Shown in pieces: positions 31,171 to 41,195 of a stretch of DNA of 41,195 nt. The DNA lies in the NCBI RefSeq assembly GCF_000003815.2, contig NW_023365920.1, positions 237,604-278,798 on the forward strand, read 5' to 3'. The stretch comes from Branchiostoma floridae. Lineage: Eukaryota; Chordata; Leptocardii; Amphioxiformes; Branchiostomatidae. The position numbers and the translations under genes were made by a program. The notes under the pieces are model-generated. The model was not told the DNA's origin. It saw only the letters and a list, made by a program, of their open reading frames with translations, and searched no databases. Position 1 is the first letter of the stretch. The number at the start of each line of letters is the position of its first letter.

Positions 31171-33276
31171 GCTTGCCGGTTACCTCGGGGTTTGCTTAGC
31201 GGTTACACTGTGTATTCTTAACTTTCAAACTTCATGGCGTCAAGATTACAAAGTGTGCGTTACTTTTATCACTCGAATGTAATAGTATAACCCGTCGACA
31301 GAGAGTACAAAGCTATTTTACTACTAAAAATTACTTAATTACTTATCTACAAGGCTTGAAAACTATGTCCGCTTGACGGTTACCTCAGGGTTCGCTTAGC
31401 GGTTACACTGTGTATTCTTAACTTTCAAACTTCATGGCGTCAAGATTACAAAGTGTGCGTTACTTTTATCACTCGAATGTAATAGTATAACCCGTCGACA
31501 GAGAGTAAAAGCTATTTTACTACTAAAAATTACTTAATTACTTATCTACAAGGCTTGAAAACTATGTCCGCTTGACGGTTACCTCGGGCTTTGCTTAGCG
31601 GTTACACTGTGTATTCTTAACTTTCAAACGTCATGGCGTCAAGATTGTAAAGTGTGCGTTACTTTTAGCACTTGCATTTTATAGTATAACCCGTCGACAG
31701 AGAGTAGAAAGCGATTTGACTGCTAAAAATTACTTAGTTACTTATCTACAAAGCTTGAAAACTATGTCCGCTTGACGGTTACCTCAGGGTTTGCTTAGCG
31801 GTTACACTGTGTATTCTTAACTTTCAAACGTCATGGCGTCAAGATTACAAAGTTTGCGTTACTTTTATCACTAGAATTGTATAGTATAACCCGTCGATAG
31901 TGAGTAGAAAAGCTATTTGACTGCTGAAAATTACTTAGTTACTTATCTACAAGGCTTGAAAACTATGTCCGCTTGCCGGTTACCTCAGGGTTTGCTTAGC
32001 GGTTACACTGTGTATTCTTAACTTTCAAACGTCATGGCGTCAAGATTACAAAGTGTGCGTTACTTTTATCACTTGAATTGTATATTATAACCCGTCGATA
32101 GAGAGTAGAAAGCTATTTGACTGCTAAAGATTACTTAGCTACTTAAGGCTTGAAATCTATGTCCGCTTGCCGGTTACCTCAAGGTTTGCTTATCGGTTAC
32201 ACTGTGCATTCTTAACTTTCAAACGTCATGGAGTCAAGATCACATAGTGTGCGTTACTTTTAGCACTTGAATTTTATAGTATGACCCGTCGACAGAGAGT
32301 AGAAAGCGATTCGAATGCTAGAAATTACTTAGTTACTTATCTACAAAACTTTAAAACCATGTCCACTTGGCGGTTACCTCAGGGTTCGCTTATCGGTTAC
32401 AATGTCTATTCTTAACTTTCAAACGTCATGGCGTCAAGTTTTCAAAGTGTGCGTTACTTTTATCACTAGAATTGTATAGTATAACCCGTCGATAGAGAGT
32501 AGAAAGCTATTTGACTGCTGAAAATTACTTACTTACTTATCTACAAGGCTTGAAATCTATGTCCGCTTGACGGTTACCTCAGGGTTTGCTTAGCGGTTAC
32601 ACTGTGTATTCTTAACTTTCAAACGTCATGGCGTCAAGATTACAAAGTGTGCGTTACTTTATCACTCGAATGTAATAGTAAAACCCGTGGAGGAGAGTAG
32701 AAAGCGATTTGACTGCTAAAAATTACTTCGTTACTTATCTACAAGGCTTGAAAACTATGTCCGCTTGACGGTTACCTCCGGGTTCGCTTATCGGTTACAC
32801 TGTGTATTCTTAACTTTCAAACGTCATGGAGTCAAGATTACAAAGTTTGCGTTACTTTTATCACTAGAATTTTATACTAAATCCCGTCGAAAGAGAGTAG
32901 AAAGCTATTTGACTGCTAAAAATTACATAGTTACTTATCTACAAGGCTTGAAAACTATGTCCACTTGGCGATTACCTCAGGGTTTGCTTAGCGGTTACAC
33001 TGTGTATTCTTAACTTTCAAACGTCATGGCGTCAAGATTTCAAAGTGTGCGTTACTTTTATCACTTGATTGTAATAGTATAACCCGTCGACAGAGGGTAG
33101 AAAGTGATTTGACTGCTAAAAATTACTTCGTTACTTATCTACAAGGCTTGAAAACTATGTCCGCTCGGCGGTTACCTCAAGGTTCGCTTAGCGGTTACAG
33201 TGTGTATTCTTAACTTTCAAACGTCATGGCGTCAAGATTACAAAGTGTGCGTTACTTTTATCACTTGATTGTAATA

Positions 33277-33838
33277 NNNNNNNNNNNNNNNNNNNNNNNN
33301 NNNNNNNNNNNNNNNNNNNNNNNNNNNNNNNNNNNNNNNNNNNNNNNNNNNNNNNNNNNNNNNNNNNNNNNNNNNNNNNNNNNNNNNNNNNNNNNNNNNN
33401 NNNNNNNNNNNNNNNNNNNNNNNNNNNNNNNNNNNNNNNNNNNNNNNNNNNNNNNNNNNNNNNNNNNNNNNNNNNNNNNNNNNNNNNNNNNNNNNNNNNN
33501 NNNNNNNNNNNNNNNNNNNNNNNNNNNNNNNNNNNNNNNNNNNNNNNNNNNNNNNNNNNNNNNNNNNNNNNNNNNNNNNNNNNNNNNNNNNNNNNNNNNN
33601 NNNNNNNNNNNNNNNNNNNNNNNNNNNNNNNNNNNNNNNNNNNNNNNNNNNNNNNNNNNNNNNNNNNNNNNNNNNNNNNNNNNNNNNNNNNNNNNNNNNN
33701 NNNNNNNNNNNNNNNNNNNNNNNNNNNNNNNNNNNNNNNNNNNNNNNNNNNNNNNNNNNNNNNNNNNNNNNNNNNNNNNNNNNNNNNNNNNNNNNNNNNN
33801 NNNNNNNNNNNNNNNNNNNNNNNNNNNNNNNNNNNNNN
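33277..33838. other. Assembly gap (562 N) in satellite
   Basis: Run of N flanked on both sides by satellite sequence, so copy number here is unresolved. Confidence 0.99.
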
Positions 33839-36631
33839 CGTCAAGACTACAAAGTGTGCGTTACTTTTATCACTTGATTGTAATAGTATAACCCGTCGAC
33901 AGAGAGGAAAAAGCGATTTGACTGCTAAAAATTACATACTTACTTATCTACAATGCTTGAAAACTATGTCCGCTTGACGGTTACCTCAGGGTCCGCTTAT
34001 CGGTTACACTGTGTATTCTTAACTTTCAAACGTCATGGCGTCAAGATTACAAAGTGTGCGTTACTTTTATCACTTGAATTGTATATTATAACCCGTCGAT
34101 AGAGAGTAGAAAGCTATTTGACTGCTAAAGATTACTTAGCTACTTAAGGCTTGAAATCTATGTCCGCTTGCCGGTTACCTCAAGGTTTGCTTATCGGTTA
34201 CACTGTGCATTCTTAACTTTCAAACGTCATGGAGTCAAGATCACATAGTGTGCGTTACTTTTAGCACTTGAATTTTATAGTATGACCCGTCGACAGAGAG
34301 TAGAAAGCGATTCGAATGCTAGAAATTACTTAGTTACTTATCTACAAAACTTTAAAACCATGTCCACTTGGCGGTTACCTCAGGGTTCGCTTATCGGTTA
34401 CAATGTCTATTCTTAACTTTCAAACGTCATGGCGTCAAGTTTTCAAAGTGTGCGTTACTTTTATCACTAGAATTGTATAGTATAACCCGTCGATAGAGAG
34501 TAGAAAGCTATTTGACTGCTGAAAATTACATACTTACTTATCTACAAGGCTTGAAATCTATGTCCGCTTGACGGTTACCTCAGGGTTTGCTTAGCGGTTA
34601 CACTGTGTATTCTTAACTGTCAAACGTCATGGCGTCAAGATTTCAAAGTGTGCGTTACTTTTATCACTAGAATTGTATAGTATAACCCGTCGATAGAGAG
34701 TAGAAAGCTATTTGACTGCTGAAAATTACTTACTTACTTATCTACAAGGCTTGAAATCTATGTCCGCTTGACGGTTACCTCAGGGTTTGCTTAGCGGTTA
34801 CACTGTGTATTCTTAACTTTCAAACGTCATGGCGTCAAGATTACAAAGTGTGCGTTACTTTATCACTCGAATGTAATAGTAAAACCCGTGGAGGAGAGTA
34901 GAAAGCGATTTGACTGCTAAAAATTACTTCGTTACTTATCTACAAGGCTTGAAAACTATGTCCGCTTGACGGTTACCTCCGGGTTCGCTTATCGGTTACA
35001 CTGTGTATTCTTAACTTTCAAACGTCATGGAGTCAAGATTACAAAGTTTGCGTTACTTTTATCACTAGAATTTTATACTAAATCCCGTCGAAAGAGAGTA
35101 GAAAGCTATTTGACTGCTAAAAATTACATAGTTACTTATCTACAAGGCTTGAAAACTATGTCCACTTGGCGATTACCTCAGGGTTTGCTTAGCGGTTACA
35201 CTGTGTATTCTTAACTTTCAAACGTCATGGCGTCAAGATTTCAAAGTGTGCGTTACTTTTATCACTTGATTGTAATAGTATAACCCGTCGACAGAGGGTA
35301 GAAAGTGATTTGACTGCTAAAAATTACTTCGTTACTTATCTACAAGGCTTGAAAACTATGTCCGCTCGGCGGTTACCTCAAGGTTCGCTTAGCGGTTACA
35401 GTGTGTATTCTTAACTTTCAAACGTCATGGCGTCAAGATTACAAAGTGTGCGTTACTTTTATCATTAAAATGTAATAGTATACCGCGTCGACAGAGAGTA
35501 GAAAGTGATTTGACTGCTAAAAATTACTTAGTTACTTATCTACAAGGCTTGAAAACTATGTCCGCTTGGCGATTTATATTATTACCTCAGGGTCCGCTTA
35601 GCGGTTACACTGTGTATTCTTAACTTTCAAACGTCATGGCGTCAAGATTTCAAAGTGTGCGTTACTTTTATCACTAGAATTGTATAGTATAACCCGTCGA
35701 TAGAGAGTAGAAAGCTATTTGACTGCTGAAAATTACTTAGTTACTTATCTACAAGGCTTGAAATCTATGTCCGCTTGACGGTTACCTCAGGGTTTGCTTA
35801 GCGGTTACACTGTGTATTCTTAACTTTCAAACGTCATGGCGTCAAGATTACAAAGTTTGCGTTACTTTTATCACTAGAATTGTATAGTATAACCCGTCGA
35901 TAGTGAGTAGAAAGCTATTTGACTGCTGAAAATTACTTAGTTACTTATCTACAAGGCTTGAAAACTATGTCCGCTTGAGGGTTACCTCGGGCTTTGCTTA
36001 GCGGTTACACTGTGTATTCTTAACTTTCAAACTTCATGGCGTCAAGATTACAAAGTGTGCGTTACTTTTGTCACTTTAATAATATAGTATGACCCGTTAA
36101 CAGAGAGTAAAAAGCGATTTGACTGCTAAAAATTACTTAGTTACTTATCTACAAGGCTTGAAACTATGTCCGCTTGGCGGTTACCTCAGGGTTTGCTTAG
36201 CGGTTACACTGTGTATTCTTAACTTTCAAACGCCATGGCGTCAAGACTACAAAGTGTGCGTTACTTTTATCACTTGATTGTAATAGTATAACCCGTCGAC
36301 AGAGAGTAAAAAGCGATTTGACTGCTAAAAATTACATACTTACTTATCTACAATGCTTGAAAACTATGTCCGCTTGACGGTTACCTCAGGGTCCGCTTAT
36401 CGGTTACACTGTGTATTCTTAACTTTCAAACGTCATGGCGTCAAGATTTCAAAGTGTGCGTTACTTTTATCACTAGAATTTTATACTAAATCCCGTCGAA
36501 AGAGAGTAGAAAGCTATTTGACTGCGAAAGATTACTTAGTTACTTATCTACAAGGCTTGAAAACTATGTCCGCTTGGCGGTTACCTCAGGTTTCGCTTAT
36601 CGGTTACACTGTTATTCTTAACTGTCAAACG

Positions 36632-36731
36632 NNNNNNNNNNNNNNNNNNNNNNNNNNNNNNNNNNNNNNNNNNNNNNNNNNNNNNNNNNNNNNNNNNNNN
36701 NNNNNNNNNNNNNNNNNNNNNNNNNNNNNNN
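36632..36731. other. Assembly gap (100 N) in satellite
   Basis: Exactly 100 N, a common placeholder length for a gap of unknown size. Satellite lies on both sides. Confidence 0.99.
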
Positions 36732-38161
36732 CGTCGATAGAAAGTAGAAAGCTATTTGACTGCTAAAAATTATTAGTTACTTATCTACAAGGCTTGAAAA
36801 CTATGTCCGCTTGCCGGTTACCTCAGGGTTTGCTTAGCGGTTACACTGTGTATTCTTAACTTTCAAACGTCATGGCGTCAAGATTACAAAGTGTGCGTTA
36901 CTTTTATCACTTGAATTGTATATTATAACCCGTCGATAGAGAGTAGAAAGCTATTTGACTGCTAAAGATTACTTAGCTACTTAAGGCTTGAAATCTATGT
37001 CCGCTTGCCGGTTACCTCAGGGTTTGCTTATCGGTTACACTGTGCATTCTTAACTTTCAAACGTCATGGAGTCAAGATCACATAGTGTGCGTTACTTTTA
37101 GCACTTGAATTTTATAGTATGACCCGTCGACAGAGAGTAGAAAGCGATTCGAATGCTAGAAATTACTTAGTTACTTATCTACAAAACTTTAAAACCATGT
37201 CCACTTGGCGGTTACCTCAGGGTTCGCTTATCGGTTACAATGTCTATTCTTAACTTTCAAACGTCATGGCGTCAAGTTTTCAAAGTGTGCGTTACTTTTA
37301 TCACTAGAATTGTATAGTATAACCCGTCGATAGAGAGTAGAAAGCTATTTGACTGCTGAAAATTACTTACTTACTTATCTACAAGGCTTGAAATCTATGT
37401 CCGCTTGACGGTTACCTCAGGGTTTGCTTAGCGGTTACACTGTGTATTCTTAACTGTCAAACGTCATGGCGTCAAGATTTCAAAGTGTGCGTTACTTTTA
37501 TCACTAGAATTGTTTATTATAACCCATCGATAGAGAGTAGAAAGCTATTTGACTGCGAAAGATTACTTAGTTACTTATCTACAAGGCTTGAAAACTATGT
37601 CCGCTTGACGGTTACCTCAGGGTTCGCTTATCGGTTACACTGTGTATTCTTAACTTTCAAACGTCATGGCGTCAAGATTACAAAGTGTGCGTTACTTTTA
37701 TCACTAGAATTGTATATTATAACCCGTCGATAGAGAGTAGAAAGCTATTTGACTGCTAAAGATTACTTAGCTACTTAAGGCTTGAAATCTATGTCCGCTT
37801 GCCGGTTACCTCAGGGTTTGCTTAGCGGTTACACTGTGCATTCTTAACTTTCAAACGTCATGGCGTCAAGATTTCAAAGTGTACGTTACTTTTATCACTA
37901 GAATTTTATACTAAATCCCGTCGAAAGAGAGTAGAAAGCTATTTGACTGCTAAAAATTACTTAGTTACTTATCTACATGCTTGAAAACTATGTCCGCTTG
38001 ACGGTTACCTCAGGGTCCGCTTATCGGTTACACTGTGTATTCTTAACTTTCAAACGTCATGGCGTCAAGATTTCAAAGTGTGCGTTACTTTTATCACTAG
38101 AATTTTATACTAAATCCCGTCGAAAGAGAGTAGAAAGCTATTTGACTGCGAAAGATTACTT

Positions 38162-38276
38162 NNNNNNNNNNNNNNNNNNNNNNNNNNNNNNNNNNNNNNN
38201 NNNNNNNNNNNNNNNNNNNNNNNNNNNNNNNNNNNNNNNNNNNNNNNNNNNNNNNNNNNNNNNNNNNNNNNNNNNN
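38162..38276. other. Assembly gap (115 N) in satellite
   Basis: Run of N between satellite units. Confidence 0.99.
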
Positions 38277-38741
38277 AGTGTACGTTACTTTTATCACTAG
38301 AATTGTATAGTATAACCCGTCGATAGAAAGTAGAAAGCTATTTGACTGCTAAAAATTACTTAGTTACTTATCTACAAGGCTTGAAAACTATGTCCGCTTG
38401 CCGGTTACCTCAGGGTTTGCTTAGCGGTTACACTGTGTATTCTTAACTTTCAAACGTCATGGCGTCAAGATTACAAAGTGTGCGTTACTTTTATCACTTG
38501 AATTGTATATTATAACCCGTCGATAGAGAGTAGAAAGCTATTTGACTGCTAAAGATTACTTAGCTACTTAAGGCTTGAAATCTATGTCCGCTTGCCGGTT
38601 ACCTCAGGGTTTGCTTATCGGTTACACTGTGCATTCTTAACTTTCAAACGTCATGGAGTCAAGATCACATAGTGTGCGTTACTTTTAGCACTTGAATTTT
38701 ATAGTATGACCCGTCGACAGAGAGTAGAAAGCGATTCGAAT

Positions 38742-38895
38742 NNNNNNNNNNNNNNNNNNNNNNNNNNNNNNNNNNNNNNNNNNNNNNNNNNNNNNNNNNN
38801 NNNNNNNNNNNNNNNNNNNNNNNNNNNNNNNNNNNNNNNNNNNNNNNNNNNNNNNNNNNNNNNNNNNNNNNNNNNNNNNNNNNNNNNNNNNNNNN
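38742..38895. other. Assembly gap (154 N) in satellite
   Basis: Run of N between satellite units. It interrupts a copy of the CATGGAGTCAAGATC variant block. Confidence 0.99.
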
Positions 38896-41195
38896 ATTGT
38901 ATAGTATAACCCGTCGATAGAGAGTAGAAAGCTATTTGACTGCTGAAAATTACATACTTACTTATCTACAAGGCTTGAAATCTATGTCCGCTTGACGGTT
39001 ACCTCAGGGTTTGCTTAGCGGTTACACTGTGTATTCTTAACTGTCAAACGTCATGGCGTCAAGATTTCAAAGTGTGCGTTACTTTTATCACTAGAATTGT
39101 ATAGTATAACCCGTCGATAGAGAGTAGAAAGCTATTTGACTGCTGAAAATTACTTAGTTACTTATCTACAAAGCTTGAAAACTATGTCCGCTTGACGGTT
39201 ACCTCAGGGTTCGCTTAGCGGTTACACTGTGTATTCTTAACTTTCAAACGTCATGGCGTCAAGACTACAAAGTGTGCGTTACTTTTATCACTTGATTGTA
39301 ATAGTATAACCCGTCGACAGAGAGGAAAAAGCGATTTGACTGCTAAAAATTACATACTTACTTATCTACAATGCTTGAAAACTATGTCCGCTTGACGGTT
39401 ACCTCAGGGTCCGCTTATCGGTTACACTGTGTATTCTTAACTTTCAAACGTCATGGCGTCAAGATTACAAAGTGTGCGTTACTTTTATCACTAGAATTGT
39501 ATAGTATAACCCGTCGATAGAGAGTAGAAAGCTATTTGACTGCGAAAGATTACTTAGTTACTTATCTACAAGGCTTGAAAACTATGTCCGCTTGACGGTT
39601 ACCTCAGGGTTCGCTTATCGGTTACACTGTGTATTCTTAACTTTCAAACGTCATGGCGTCAAGATTACAAAGTGTGCGTTACTTTTATCACTAGAATTGT
39701 ATATTATAACCCGTCGATAGAGAGTAGAAAGCTATTTGACTGCTAAAGATTACTTAGCTACTTAAGGCTTGAAATCTATGTCCGCTTGACGGTTACCTCA
39801 GGGTTTGCTTAGCGGTTACACTGTGCATTCTTAACTTTCAAACGTCATGGCGTCAAGATTTCAAAGTGTACGTTACTTTTATCACTAGAATTTTATACTA
39901 AATCCCGTCGAAAGAGAGTAGAAAGCTATTTGACTGCTAAAAATTACTTAGTTACTTATCTACAAGGCTTGAAATCTATGTCCGCTTGGCGGTTACCTCA
40001 GGTTTCGCTTAGCGGTTACACTGTGTATTCTTAACTTTCAAACGTCATGGCGTCAAGATTACAAAGTGTGCGTTACTTTTATCACTAGAATTTTATACTA
40101 AATCCCGTCGAAAGAGAGTAGAAAGCTATTTGACTGCTAAAAATTACTTAGTTACTTATCTACAAGGCTTGAAATCTATGTCCGCTTGCCGGTTACCTCA
40201 GGGTTCGCTCAGAGGTTACAATGTCTATTCTGAACTTTTAAACGTCATGGCGTCAAGATTTCAAAGTGTGCGTTACTTTTAACACTTGAATTGTTTATTA
40301 TAACCCATCGATAGAGAGTAGAAAGCTATTTGACTGCGAAAGATTACTTAGTTACTTATCTACAAGGCTTGAAATCTATGTCCGCTTGGCGGTTACCTCA
40401 GGGTTTGCTTAGCGGTTACACTGTGTATTCTTAACTTTCAAACGTCATGGCGTCAAGATTTCAAAGTGTACGTTACTTTTATCACTTGATTGTAATAGTA
40501 TAACCCGTCGATAGAGAGTAGAAAGCTATTTGACTGCTGAAAATTACTTAGTTACTTATCTACAAGGCTTGAAATCTATGTCCGCTTGACGGTTACCTCG
40601 GGGTTCGCTTAGCGGGTACACTGTGTATTCTTAACTTTCAAACGTCATGGCGTCAAGATTATAAAGTGTACGTTACTTTTATCACTTGATTGTAATAGTA
40701 TAACCCGTCGATAGAGAGTAGAAAGCTATTTGACTGCTGAAAATTACTTAGTTACTTATCTACAAGGCTTGAAATCTATGTCCGCTTGGCGGTTACCTCA
40801 GGGTTTGCTTAGCGGTTACACTGTGTATTCTTAACTTTCAAACGTCATGGAGTCAAGATCACAAAGTGTGCGTTACTTTTAGCACTTGAATTGTATATTA
40901 TAACCCGTCGATAGAGAGTAGAAAGCTATTTGACTGCTAAAGATTACTTAGCTACTTAAGGCTTGAAATCTATGTCCGCTTGCCGGTTACCTCAAGGTTT
41001 GCTTATCGGTTACACTGTGCATTCTTAACTTTCAAACGTCATGGAGTCAAGATCACATAGTGTGCGTTACTTTTAGCACTTGAATTTTATAGTATGACCC
41101 GTCGACAGAGAGTAGAAAGCGATTCGAATGCTAGAAATTACTTAGTTACTTATCTACAAAACTTTAAAACCATGTCCACTTGGCGGTTACCTCAG

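Larger units (their letters stand above)
31171..41195. repeat. Satellite array, ~200-bp unit, about 50 copies, open at the window end
   Basis: The unit runs from (C/G)CGGTTACCTCAGGGTTTG through CTTAGCGGTTACACTGTGTA, CTTTCAAACGTCATGGCGTC, AAAGTGTGCGTTACTTTTAT, ACCCGTCGATAGAGAGTAGA and TTACTTATCTACAAGGCTTG to ACTATGTCCGCTTG. Successive TGTCCGCTTG positions near 31366, 31565, 31765 and 31966 give 199-201 bp. Variants recur in blocks (CATGGAGTCAAGATCACATAG at 32227, 34228, 37065, 38652 and 41040), showing higher-order structure. Open frames inside it are repeat artefacts. The array continues past the window. Confidence 0.97.

Noticed and set aside
32765-38909. Repeated open frames (MTVTSGFAYRLHCVFLTFKR and similar) in the satellite
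   Set aside because: They repeat with the 200-bp unit, are not conserved in length, and run into N gaps. They are by-products of the satellite.

Overview
This window looks like animal (eukaryotic) genomic DNA. Short exons are bounded by GT/AG splice sites, the introns and spacers are AT-rich, and most of the sequence is transposon relics and tandem repeats. The mix of a VWA-domain gene, a non-LTR retrotransposon, a Penelope-like fragment, hAT, PIF/Harbinger and mariner-type MITEs and long satellites would suit an invertebrate deuterostome such as a lancelet. That assignment is inference; no species marker was seen. Five runs of N mark assembly gaps, four of them inside the terminal satellite.

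Layout. 1-1640: a degenerate tandem repeat of about 210-298 bp units with perfect G/C-rich hairpins and one gap. 1971-2351 (-): fragment of a Penelope-like reverse transcriptase. 2531-4295 (+): the last three exons of a gene whose protein carries a von Willebrand factor A domain; a PIF/Harbinger-like MITE lies in its last intron, and its probable 3' UTR to about 6140 contains a ~190-bp tandem repeat. 7863-10141 (-): three phase-1 exons of an unrecognised secreted or extracellular protein, with a LINE 3' fragment, a GT-rich microsatellite and a dispersed repeat in the introns. 10966-12866 (-): two tentative exons of another gene, with a mariner-type MITE between them. 13105-16555 (+): a decayed non-LTR retrotransposon (APE endonuclease plus reverse transcriptase). 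18051-18580: a non-autonomous hAT element with a perfect 8-bp target duplication. 18589-21823: about 63 copies of a 50/51-bp minisatellite in which most units read CAG/GTAAG, a consensus splice donor. 21905-22003 (+): a terminal coding exon directly after this array.

22480-30382 is the most striking structure: an inverted repeat with two ~3.29-kb arms of very high identity around a 1.32-kb spacer. The arms are themselves mosaics of duplicated modules and ~162-bp tandem repeats. The spacer holds a small element with perfect 37-bp inverted ends and a diverged, same-orientation copy of the arm termini. No transposase reading frame was recognised, so it looks like a non-autonomous foldback-type element. 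31171-41195: a ~200-bp satellite of roughly 50 units with higher-order structure, running off the window.

Host genes are few and incomplete: one well-supported 3' gene end (VWA), one well-supported but unidentified minus-strand gene, and two isolated exon calls. Most other long open frames are by-products of tandem repeats.
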